Assembly (NCBI GenBank): GCA_052031065.1
Contig: JBPEXY010000127.1
Coordinates: forward strand, 1-14,021
Direction of reading: 5' to 3'
DNA length: 14,021 bases
From: JBPEXY01 sp052031065
GTDB taxonomy: Bacteria > Pseudomonadota > Gammaproteobacteria > Immundisolibacterales > Immundisolibacteraceae
Shown: positions 1-6,425 of the stretch, in pieces
How positions within the stretch are numbered: the first letter of the stretch is position 1
Layout: each line of letters starts with the position of its first letter
Notes under the pieces: generated by a model
The model's database searches: none
What the model saw: the letters and a program-made list of their open reading frames with translations, nothing else
Told to the model about the DNA's origin: nothing
Program-made: the position numbers and the translations under genes

Positions 1-1407
1 GCCAGGCGTGATGCGGCGCTGAGGTCGCACATCTCCAGGTACATGGTTTGGTTGAGTTGGGCGCCGCCGGCGTTGAGCATTTCAAACAGCAGCTGTCGGG
101 CACCAAAGGAGTCGCAGGTCAGTTCCCAGGCGAGCTTCTGCAGGGCAAAGCGCTGAGTAGCTCGTTGGTCGTTGCCGACGAAGTGACGTTTCATCAGCGG
201 GCCGATTTCCGGGTGATGCAATTCACGCGTGCCGGGTGACATAAGGATGCCGGAGCCACTCAGCTCGCGGATCTGCTGCAGCAGCTGCGGGTGGTAGTCG
301 ACTACCGCAACCCGGCCTGCGGTAATCGGTTTGGGGTTGGGAATCAGTGAACCGCCAGCGGAAGGAACCGGCTCCTGTTCGGCGCGAAACAGCAGGGCAT
401 CGACCGACTCCAGATGAATCGCCATCTGCGCCAGTGTGGCGATCACTGCCGGGTCCTGCCGTTTACCAAGATGGTCGGCGAGGCTGTTGGCGAGCCCCAG
501 CAGTACTTCCAGCTTGGTGGTTGCGCGGGCGAGGATATGCCAGAGCGCCCAGTTGATAATGCCGAAAAACATCTGCCCCAGTGCCGCCAGGTCGACGGGC
601 CCCTCCTCCTGTAGATGAAAAATCCGCTCGTTGGGAACCCACACCTTGTTGAAGATGATGTAGGCGTCGAGCTCGTCCCAGTGGGGCGACAGCGGTCGGC
701 CGACGATGTGGCGGGGAATCAGTGAATCGCGGCAGATGATGTGCAGCCCTTCGCTGTTCATGGGTACGGCAAAAAAGAGCACTTCGTCGGCCTGGATATT
801 GGGTCGTGGTGAGGTGAGGCCGAGAAATTCGTCTGCTATCGGCGCGATGGTGGCGATCGATTTGGCCCCGTTGATGATGATGCCGTCGGCTCGGCGTTCG
901 ACAATCTTCAGGTAACCGGGGTCGGCCTCCGGGCGGCTGCGATCACGCGGCGCATCGGCAAAGGCGTGGGTCTGCAGCAGGTCGTGGTCGCGAACCATTT
1001 CGAACCAGTTGCTGATGTTATCGGCCCACTGCGGGTTGCCGGCAGCAAGCACCTGGCGCATATCATGCAGGCCGCTGTTGATGATCGCCTGATAATCGGG
1101 AAGGCGGCCAGCTACACCGCCGCTCCGACGTGCCCAGAAATCGATGGTTTGGCGCCGTTCGGCTATCGCCTCTCTGGAGTCGAGCGGGCGGTAGCTGGCG
1201 CTGATGGTCCTGCCGGTTTCCAGCGTGCAGGTGAGCTGAGGGGCCAATTTGGGATTATGGTGGAGATCGTAGACATCGGCCACGGTCTGCGCGATAGGGC
1301 TGAGTTCCGGGTGGTCGGTAATAGATTCGACCCGCTTACCGTTGAACCAGACAGTTCTGCCATCATCGAGAGAACTGAGAAAGTTGTCGCCGCTACGCAA
1401 GGTCATG
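1..1407 (-). CDS. HpaB-family flavin-dependent monooxygenase (4-hydroxyphenylacetate 3-hydroxylase family), N-terminal frameshift, C-terminus beyond window
   Basis: The reverse strand encodes about 468 residues of an HpaB/PvcC-type oxygenase, which in this family uses reduced FAD supplied by a separate reductase to hydroxylate phenolic substrates. Seen: an N-terminal segment reading DGRTVWFNGKRV (about residues 15-26), the block DGIIINGAKSIATIAPIADE (about 174-193), which resembles the family's conserved GAK...AT.AP.AD region, and near the window edge a block with WELTCDSFGARQLLFE. Family members are roughly 480-520 aa, so some tens of residues lie beyond base 1. The start at 1407 has a GGAGG ribosome binding site, and MTLRSGDNF fits the family N-terminus. 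However, after codon 9 the reading frame must shift by one base at a run of four T (1380-1383, minus strand). Read without the shift, the ORF stops after 14 codons. The long frame has no ATG or GTG start before a GTG at 1283, which would lose the conserved N-terminus. Either a sequence error or a real inactivating mutation is possible. The substrate is unknown. Confidence 0.8.
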
Positions 1408-1411
1408 ATGC

Positions 1412-1416
1412 CTCCG
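1412..1416 (-). promoter_or_regulatory. Ribosome binding site of the HpaB-family gene
   Basis: GGAGG on the minus strand lies four bases before the ATG at 1407. It matters because it supports 1407 as the true start even though that start is out of frame with the bulk of the protein, which is the main argument for a frameshift rather than a later start. Confidence 0.6.
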
Positions 1417-1455
1417 CTGATTGTCTCGACTGGTTATTATTGGATGGTTCTCCTG

Positions 1456-1497
1456 GGCCGGTTTTTACCGCCCGGTTTTTCCCGCCTGGTTTTCCAC
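1456..1497. repeat. Three tandem imperfect 14-bp repeats in the divergent control region
   Basis: Three adjacent 14-base units on the plus strand read GGCCGGTTTTTACC (1456-1469), GCCCGGTTTTTCCC (1470-1483) and GCCTGGTTTTCCAC (1484-1497). They lie 49-90 bases upstream of the HpaB-family start and about 190 bases upstream of the hydroxylase start. On the minus strand a -10-like AATAAT occurs at 1434-1439 with no recognisable -35, so the repeats would sit at roughly -30 to -70 of such a promoter. That is where activator or repressor sites are commonly found. Regulator binding is an inference; the repeat itself is directly visible. Confidence 0.6.
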
Positions 1498-1550
1498 CCA
1501 GACTATCCCGAAAGAGCCGTGTCCCTTGTTGCAGGCTGTGTCGTGGATAG

Positions 1551-1617
1551 TTTTACCGGTTAGCGTACTATAGTGAGTTACCGGCTGAAATAGCCGAAAT
1601 TGTTAGCAAAAATGCTA
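1551..1617. other. Repeated TTACCGG motif and two small inverted repeats upstream of the membrane hydroxylase
   Basis: TTACCGG occurs at 1553-1559 and again at 1578-1584, 25 bases apart; a related TTTTTACCG occurs in the first 14-bp repeat unit. Two small perfect inverted repeats follow: CGGCT/AGCCG (1582-1586 and 1592-1596, 5-base loop) and TAGCA/TGCTA (1604-1608 and 1613-1617, 4-base loop). These are the only ordered structures seen between 1498 and the hydroxylase start at 1686. No convincing -35/-10 pair was found for that gene. A regulatory role is a guess based on position. Confidence 0.3.
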
Positions 1618-1685
1618 CTGGCCAATGCGGTGTGCGATCAGCCTCTGGCATTGCCTGAGGCGCAGCGGGGAGTTCAAATTCAATC

Positions 1686-2753
1686 ATGTGTGACAGTTTT
1701 AAATATCTGATCAGTCTGGTGGTGATCGGCGTTGCCACTCTGGGTATGGCGTTCGGCGGCCCGTTTGCCTGGACCGGAGTGGTTCTGTTCCTGCTGCTGG
1801 CGCTGGTCGATTCGCTACTGCCGATGGATCTGAGTGCTCGCAACATCAAATATCCCTGGCTGGCTATGGCGATGCCCTATCTGCATTATCCGGCGTTGCT
1901 GCTGTTCTGGATGGTGTTTGCCAGTCAGCTGGGTGATGGTTCGGTGGCGGGCTGGAATCTGCTTGGCGGGATTTTGTCCGTCGGTATTCTCAACGGTGCC
2001 ATTGGTCTTGCGACTGCCCATGAGCTGATGCATGGCAATAGCAGGTTCGCGCGCACCGGGGCCGACCTGATCGGCACCTGTTACGGCATTCCGATTACCG
2101 ATCTTGGCCATGTACACGTGCACCATATCCATCTCGATACGCCGGCGGATGGTGATACGCCGATGCGTGGCGAATCCCTCTACCGTTTTGTCTGGCGCTC
2201 GGTGGCGGCACAGATTCGCGAAACCTTTCGCCTGGAGTTTGCCTATCTTGAGCGGGTCGGCAAATCACCCTGGTCGCCGTTTGGTCGGCTGTTCTGGGGT
2301 GTGTTGTTTGAGCTTGCCTTCGCCGCCGCCTTTATCTATCTGGCCGGCTGGGTCGGGTTACCGGTGCTGCTGATTACCTGGGTGGTCGGTTTTACGGTGA
2401 TGGCCGATTACAACTATGTGCAGCATTACGGACTGGTCAGAGTGCCAGAGGCGCCGATCAAACCCCACCATGCCTGGAACCACCTGAAGCCCTTCAGTCG
2501 GCTGCTGGCTTATGAGATCACTACCCATTCCGAGCATCATCTCGACCCCGATGTCACCTATACCAAACTGACGCCAATGGCCGATGCGCCGCAGATGCCA
2601 AGTGTGCTGGTCTGTTTTATCGCCAGCAGCATACCGTGGCTGTGGGACCGGATGATTGCCCGCCCGCGCCTGCAGCACTGGGATCAACATTACGCCAGTG
2701 CCGAAGAACAGGAGCTGGCGCGGCAGGCCAATGCGGCTGCCGGCTGGGCGTAG
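1686..2753 (+). CDS. Membrane diiron hydroxylase, AlkB/XylM-type (alkane/aryl-methyl monooxygenase family)
   Basis: This 355-aa integral membrane protein carries the full histidine signature of the AlkB/XylM hydroxylases. Box 1 is H112-ELM-H116, box 2 is H142-xxx-H146-H147 followed by LDTPADGDT, the HYG motif is NYVQHYGL (243-250), and box 3 is H281-SE-H284-H285. Together these supply the nine histidines expected to hold the two irons. Hydrophobic stretches at about 5-25, 29-47, 58-80, 91-110 and 203-240 fit the usual transmembrane layout with the histidines on the cytoplasmic side. Such enzymes insert oxygen into terminal C-H bonds of alkanes or methyl-aromatics, with electrons from rubredoxin or a ferredoxin reductase; no such partner gene is in the window. 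The ATG is the first after an in-frame stop at 1656. A GGGGAG lies rather far (13 bases) upstream. It is shorter than AlkB of Pseudomonas (about 400 aa). It is transcribed divergently from the HpaB-family gene. The substrate cannot be inferred. Confidence 0.85.
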   Translation: MCDSFKYLISLVVIGVATLGMAFGGPFAWTGVVLFLLLALVDSLLPMDLSARNIKYPWLAMAMPYLHYPALLLFWMVFASQLGDGSVAGWNLLGGILSVGILNGAIGLATAHELMHGNSRFARTGADLIGTCYGIPITDLGHVHVHHIHLDTPADGDTPMRGESLYRFVWRSVAAQIRETFRLEFAYLERVGKSPWSPFGRLFWGVLFELAFAAAFIYLAGWVGLPVLLITWVVGFTVMADYNYVQHYGLVRVPEAPIKPHHAWNHLKPFSRLLAYEITTHSEHHLDPDVTYTKLTPMADAPQMPSVLVCFIASSIPWLWDRMIARPRLQHWDQHYASAEEQELARQANAAAGWA

Positions 2754-2760
2754 AGATCAG

Positions 2761-2809
2761 CAGGACCTATCGCCAGAACTGGCGATAATTTTGAGTCGGC
2801 CGGGTCCTG
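2761..2809. repeat. Nested inverted repeats downstream of the membrane hydroxylase
   Basis: A perfect inverted repeat TATCGCCAG-AA-CTGGCGATA (2768-2787) lies directly inside an outer pair CAGGACC (2761-2767) and GGTCCTG (2803-2809). As RNA the inner hairpin would stack on the outer stem, leaving an unpaired segment on one side. The inner hairpin is followed by ATTTTG, a short and weak U-tract, so it may be an imperfect terminator for the hydroxylase gene. A protein-binding operator or attenuator for the downstream aldolase gene is the alternative. Confidence 0.5.
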
Positions 2810-2815
2810 GTTGTG

Positions 2816-2821
2816 TATGAT
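2816..2821 (+). promoter_or_regulatory. Possible -10 element for the aldolase gene
   Basis: TATGAT at 2816-2821 resembles a sigma-70 -10 element. The best upstream match is TTGAGT at 2791-2796, but the 19-base spacing is longer than ideal. The assignment is weak; the aldolase gene could equally be read through from the hydroxylase gene. Confidence 0.25.
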
Positions 2822-2836
2822 TGACCGCCGCTGACC

Positions 2837-2858
2837 GTTCGGTCGATCAGGGCCGAAC
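2837..2858 (+). other. Leader hairpin before the aldolase gene
   Basis: GTTCGGTC (2837-2844) can pair with GGCCGAAC (2851-2858) as an 8-bp stem with one G-T pair and a 6-base loop. It ends 15 bases before the strong ribosome binding site GAGGAGA (2874-2880). An alternative 5-bp palindrome GACCG-TT-CGGTC (2833-2844) overlaps its left arm, so the two folds exclude each other. There is no U-tract, so it is not a simple terminator. Confidence 0.35.
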
Positions 2859-2886
2859 CCCCGTTCATCATTAGAGGAGAAACACC

Positions 2887-3879
2887 ATGCCCAAGTACAC
2901 CCCCAGCGAGGCCAAACAGTGGGCCCGCGAAAACATCGTTAATTGCACCAACGCGCCGACCACCCCGTTCAAGGAAGATTTCAGCCTCGATAAGGAAGCA
3001 CTGGCGTTCAACGTCAACCGTTATGCTGAGGTGGGCCTCTATGGCCTGATGACCGGCGGTAACATGGCGGAAGCCTGGAATATGACCCCCAGTGAGTGGT
3101 ACGAGTACACCGAGGTCTGTGCCAAAGCGGCAGACGGTCGGATGATGCTCACCTCGGTGATCCTCGATCCTTCGCCGTTCACCGTGGTCGAGAAAGCCAA
3201 TCGCCTGGATGAGCTGGGCTACGACATCATTGAGGTGATCAATCCGGTACTGCAGCTGCGCTCCGATGATGACATCTACGGCTATTTCAAGTATCTGAAT
3301 GATAACCAGCCGCTCGCCATTGCCCTCTACAACACCGCGACTGCAGGTATCGTGCTCAATCACGGCCTGGTCAACCGGCTCGCTGACCTGGAAAAAGTGG
3401 TGGCGATCAAGAACGGTATCGGCAACCCGGCTGACAGTATCGCCATGCGCAAAATGTGTGGTGACCGTATCGTGGTGACCGAGCCCAACGAAGCCTTCTA
3501 TCTCTGGGATGCGGCGGCCCACGGTGCTCAGGCAGTTTACGGCACTCTGGAAGTGATCATGTTTGGTAACCAGCGCGACAAGATGTTCAAAGTAATGGAG
3601 CTGGCGCAACAGGGTAAAGTGGATGAGGCGCTGCCGATCTACAAGGAGCTGGAACCGCTTCGCGATCTACTTGGTGAGGTGTTCATGGCGCCGCTGTTTG
3701 GCCGCAACGTTTACAACCTGGCGCCGATTAAATACTGGATGGAGCTGCTCGGTTACAAGATGGGCGTGTGTCGTCCGCCGTTGGCTGCCCGTGCCGATGA
3801 AAAAGACAAGGCGCGCATTCGTGAGGTGCTGCTGCAGGTGGGTGCTATCACCGAAGCGGATGTCGCCGCTGCCGCCTGA
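2887..3879 (+). CDS. DHDPS/N-acetylneuraminate lyase superfamily aldolase (class I, Schiff-base), substrate unknown
   Basis: This 330-aa protein is a (beta/alpha)8 class I aldolase of the dihydrodipicolinate synthase/NAL superfamily, whose members use a lysine Schiff base with an alpha-keto acid such as pyruvate. Seen: the lysine in VVAIKNG (K175) and the tyrosine in LYNTA (Y148), spaced as in family members. The phosphate/carboxylate-binding loop normally GTTGE is here changed to MTGGN (55-59), followed by AE. Length exceeds DapA (about 292 aa) and is nearer hydratase-aldolases of aromatic degradation such as NahE (about 330 aa); the C-terminal CRPPL (295-299) also recalls these. A housekeeping DapA role is therefore unlikely; a catabolic aldolase or hydratase-aldolase is an inference. 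A strong ribosome binding site (GAGGAGA) precedes the ATG. It lies 133 bases behind the membrane hydroxylase and is closed by a strong terminator. Confidence 0.8.
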   Translation: MPKYTPSEAKQWARENIVNCTNAPTTPFKEDFSLDKEALAFNVNRYAEVGLYGLMTGGNMAEAWNMTPSEWYEYTEVCAKAADGRMMLTSVILDPSPFTVVEKANRLDELGYDIIEVINPVLQLRSDDDIYGYFKYLNDNQPLAIALYNTATAGIVLNHGLVNRLADLEKVVAIKNGIGNPADSIAMRKMCGDRIVVTEPNEAFYLWDAAAHGAQAVYGTLEVIMFGNQRDKMFKVMELAQQGKVDEALPIYKELEPLRDLLGEVFMAPLFGRNVYNLAPIKYWMELLGYKMGVCRPPLAARADEKDKARIREVLLQVGAITEADVAAAA

Positions 3880-3923
3880 TCAGTACCGCGTAGCGGTGTG
3901 ATTTGCGCCGTGACAGCAAGAGC

Positions 3924-3958
3924 AAGCCCCGGTCTGCAATCAGGCCGGGGCTTTTTTT
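3924..3958 (+). terminator. Intrinsic terminator after the aldolase gene
   Basis: AAGCCCCGG (3924-3932) pairs with CCGGGGCTT (3945-3953). The stem continues through a T-G pair and CTG/CAG to a CAAT loop, followed by a run of seven T (3952-3958). It is a strong rho-independent terminator for the rightward aldolase gene. Convergent parB ends at 4010; read from the minus strand the same stem is followed only by TTGCTCTTG, so it may stop that transcript weakly. Confidence 0.9.
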
Positions 3959-4009
3959 GTAGGTGATTTTTCGGACAGGGTCTGCAGCAGGCAGGATCTG
4001 GCGGCGTAG

Positions 4010-4885
4010 TTAGCGCAGGTGTTCGAGGATGCCGTCCAGCTCCTCAAGAGTGCTGTAGTTAACCACCAGTTTGCCGCTGCCGCGCTGGCTGTGCTGAATC
4101 TGAACCCTGGCACCGAGCCGGTCGGCAAGGCTCTGTTCCAGCTGTGTGATGTTGGGGTCTTTGCGGGTTTTTGCAGGCGTCTTTTTGCTCTGGTTATTGT
4201 CGCTGGAACGTTTGACCAGCGCTTCGGTCTGGCGCACCGAAAGCCGCTCCCGGACCACTTTTTTCGCCAGGGTTACCTGCTGCTGTTCGGCGGCGCCGAG
4301 CAGGGCGCGGGCGTGTCCCATCTCCAGAGCGCCGTTTTCAACCAGTTCGCTCACTTCTTCCGGCAGTGAACGGAGTCTGAGCAGGTTGGTCACTGCTGTG
4401 CGTGAGCGACCCACCGCGTCGGCCACCTGTTGGTGAGTCAGTTCAAAATCATCCAGCAGGCGCTGCAACGCATTGGCTTCATCAATCGGGTTGAGGTCCT
4501 GACGCTGGATGTTTTCGATCAGTGCCATCGCCATGGCATCGCTATCTTCCACCTGGCGGACAATGGCCGGAATTTCGTGTCTTTCAGCCAGTTGGGAGGC
4601 GCGCCAACGCCGCTCGCCAGCAATAATCTCGTAATTACCGCCATCTACAGGCCGCACCACGATGGGTTGAATCACCCCTTTGGCCCTGATCGAGGCGGCG
4701 AGACTTTGCAGCTCCTCTTCGTCAAAACGGGTTCGCGGCTGTAACGGGCTGCGCTGGATCAGCTCGACAGGCAGGGTTTTCAGCTGGTCGCCCGGAGCGA
4801 TTTCACTACTGGTGATCTTGCTGGTGGCGCTGCCGCTGAGCAGGCTGTCGAGACCGCGGCCGAGGCCGCCTTTGCGTTTTACCAT
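4010..4885 (-). CDS. parB: Chromosome-partitioning protein ParB
   Basis: This 291-aa ParB/Spo0J protein is the CTP-binding clamp that loads at parS sites and spreads along DNA to organise origin segregation with ParA. Seen: the N-terminal ParA-contact segment KRKGGLGRGLDSLL (3-16), the ParB/sulfiredoxin-like domain beginning near residue 37 with the CTP-binding GERRWRA (90-96), the segment ENIQRQDLNPIDEA (124-137), and a helix-turn-helix around 149-171 (LTHQQVADAVGRSRTAV). A lysine-rich linker (about 230-248) leads to the C-terminal dimerisation region. The ATG at 4885 was chosen because the conserved N-terminus starts there and AAGAG precedes it; the open frame extends further upstream into parA but without conservation. 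It lies 28 bases downstream of parA. The atp operon that often follows parB is not here. Confidence 0.95.
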   Translation of the reverse strand: MVKRKGGLGRGLDSLLSGSATSKITSSEIAPGDQLKTLPVELIQRSPLQPRTRFDEEELQSLAASIRAKGVIQPIVVRPVDGGNYEIIAGERRWRASQLAERHEIPAIVRQVEDSDAMAMALIENIQRQDLNPIDEANALQRLLDDFELTHQQVADAVGRSRTAVTNLLRLRSLPEEVSELVENGALEMGHARALLGAAEQQQVTLAKKVVRERLSVRQTEALVKRSSDNNQSKKTPAKTRKDPNITQLEQSLADRLGARVQIQHSQRGSGKLVVNYSTLEELDGILEHLR

Positions 4886-4913
4886 AGTGCTCTTATCCAG
4901 TTCGTCTGCGCGC

Positions 4914-5711
4914 TTAATGGGCCGGTTGCGTCTGTTCTTTTTCCAGCGCCCGGTGGCGGCGAATAAACTCCCCCGCGAGTGCCAGATAGGCGGTTGCCCC
5001 CTTGCTGCGCCGGTCGTAATCGAAAATCGCCTGACCATAGCTGGGCGCTTCCGCCAGCCGCACATTTCGCGGTATCACTGTACGGTAGAGGCGGTCGCCA
5101 AAATGTTCGGCTAGCTGGCTGGAGACTTCCCGCGCCAGCCGGCTGCGCGGATCGAACATGGTTCGCAGTACTCCCTCCAGGCGCAGTTCCGGGTTGACGC
5201 TGTCGCTGATCGCTTCAATGGTTTCGACCAGATCGGAAAGCCCTTCAAGGGCGAAATACTCACACTGCATCGGAATCAACACTGTTTTCGACGCCACCAG
5301 TGCGTTGACGGTGAGCATGTCGAGAGAGGGTGGGCAGTCGATCAGCACATAGTCGTAGCGGTCAAGGACCTTCTGCAGCTGTTTGCGTAGCTGAAACTCC
5401 CGGCCTTCCAGCGCAATGAGGTCGACCTTGGCGGCGGTGAGGTTGGCGTTGGCCGGTAACAGGTCATATTTGGTTTCGCCCGCCTCGGTGACGACGTCGG
5501 CAATATCGGCCTGGCCAAGCAGCACCTCCAGCACCGTCTGTTCCAGCTCGTGTTTGTCGATGCCGCTGCCCATAGTGGCGTTACCCTGGGCATCCAGGTC
5601 AATCAGCAGCACCCGTTTGCGGGTGGCGGCCAGCGACGCGGCCAGGTTGATGCTGGTGGTTGTTTTGCCGACCCCGCCTTTCTGGTTGGCGATGGCGATA
5701 ATGCGGGTCAT
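4914..5711 (-). CDS. parA: Chromosome-partitioning ATPase ParA (Soj family)
   Basis: This 265-aa protein is a deviant Walker-A ATPase that binds nucleoid DNA as an ATP-bound dimer and is released by ParB, pulling origins apart. Seen: the P-loop KGGVGKTT (11-18) with the signature first lysine, the LLIDLDAQGN motif (about 35-44), and a Walker-B-like YVLIDCPPSLD near the middle. Length matches chromosomal ParA. The start overlaps the stop of rsmG by four bases (ATGA), indicating translational coupling and one transcript with mnmG-rsmG. Confidence 0.95.
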   Translation of the reverse strand: MTRIIAIANQKGGVGKTTTSINLAASLAATRKRVLLIDLDAQGNATMGSGIDKHELEQTVLEVLLGQADIADVVTEAGETKYDLLPANANLTAAKVDLIALEGREFQLRKQLQKVLDRYDYVLIDCPPSLDMLTVNALVASKTVLIPMQCEYFALEGLSDLVETIEAISDSVNPELRLEGVLRTMFDPRSRLAREVSSQLAEHFGDRLYRTVIPRNVRLAEAPSYGQAIFDYDRRSKGATAYLALAGEFIRRHRALEKEQTQPAH

Positions 5712-6382
5712 TGATCCGGCTCCGCAGTAAATGGGATGGCGGCTGATTTACGCAGCGTGATCAGGTGGCGGGTACTGTTGGTTTCCGGCACTTCAAGCCT
5801 GACGCACGCTTCCAACCGCCAGTGATCGGCGAGCTGATTGATCTCCTCTGTCGGCCGTTGGCCCTTCATCGCGTGCAGTGCTCCCTCGTCTGAAATTAAC
5901 CGGCCCGCCTGTTCAGCAAAATCATTCAGCGCTGAATAGGCCCGGCAGATTACGTTAGCAAATCTGGCCGGTGGGGTGAATTGTTCCACACGACTATGGA
6001 TGACGGTGCAGTTTGTTAACCCCAGCTGCGCGGCGGCGTGATGGACGAAGCGGGTTTTTTTCTGGTTGCTGTCGAGCAGGGTGACTGGCCGGTGCGGTTG
6101 CAGAATGGCGATCGGCAGGCCGGGGAAGCCGGCACCGCAGCCGAGATCCAGCAGCGACCCCGCCGGTAAGTTCGGCAGCACGCTGAGGGAGTCGAGCAGG
6201 TGGCCGGGAATCATCGCCAGTGGGTCACGGATCGAGGTGAGGTTAAAGGTACGATTCCACTCCTGCAACAGTTCCAGCAGAGCGAGTAGCTGCTGGGTTG
6301 CCTGCGCTGATGCGGCAATGCCGAGCTGTGCAATACCGCGGTCTAGCAGCTGTTCAGATTCGGCGGGTAGCGGACGGCGCAT
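5708..6382 (-). CDS. rsmG: 16S rRNA (guanine-527 N7) methyltransferase RsmG (GidB)
   Basis: This 224-aa SAM-dependent methyltransferase makes m7G527 in the 530 loop of 16S rRNA; loss of it is known to give low-level streptomycin resistance. Seen: NLTSIRDP (47-54), HLLDSL (61-66), and the SAM-binding motif LLDLGCGAGFPGLP (77-90), followed by LLDSNQKKTRFV. It is about 17 residues longer than the E. coli protein, with the extra length at both ends. The start lies 43 bases after mnmG, with no obvious ribosome binding site. The gene overlaps parA by four bases. Confidence 0.93.
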   Translation of the reverse strand: MRRPLPAESEQLLDRGIAQLGIAASAQATQQLLALLELLQEWNRTFNLTSIRDPLAMIPGHLLDSLSVLPNLPAGSLLDLGCGAGFPGLPIAILQPHRPVTLLDSNQKKTRFVHHAAAQLGLTNCTVIHSRVEQFTPPARFANVICRAYSALNDFAEQAGRLISDEGALHAMKGQRPTEEINQLADHWRLEACVRLEVPETNSTRHLITLRKSAAIPFTAEPDQ

Positions 6383-6425
6383 CAGAGTTAGTTGGCGGCT
6401 GGTTTGGTGGTGGTTGAATGGCCGG

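Noticed and set aside
1377..1386. Programmed ribosomal frameshift in the HpaB-family gene
   Set aside because: There is no classical slippery heptamer, internal Shine-Dalgarno or stimulatory structure apparent, and this family is not known to use one; a plain insertion is simpler.
966..1550. 194-residue open frame on the plus strand
   Set aside because: It lies opposite the HpaB-family gene, has no recognisable motif, and is explained by the codon bias of the true gene on the other strand.
1619..1661. Sigma-54 promoter before the membrane hydroxylase
   Set aside because: TGGC elements occur at 1619 and 1646, but the following GC is one or two bases out of the required GG-N10-GC spacing.
2113..2124. 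CACGTG core reminiscent of parS
   Set aside because: The flanks do not match parS and the bases encode the histidine box of the hydroxylase.
2767..3609. 280-residue open frame on the minus strand
   Set aside because: It is antisense to the aldolase gene, whose lysine and tyrosine motifs are clear; the antisense product has no family features and would run through the leader hairpins.
3885..3897. Small inverted repeat ACCGC-GTA-GCGGT after the aldolase stop
   Set aside because: Only 5-bp arms without a U-tract; the strong terminator 27 bases further on explains the transcript end.
5982..5997. Possible parS site
   Set aside because: TGTTCCAC matches a parS half-site, but the second arm (ACGACTAT) does not form the palindrome, and it lies inside rsmG.
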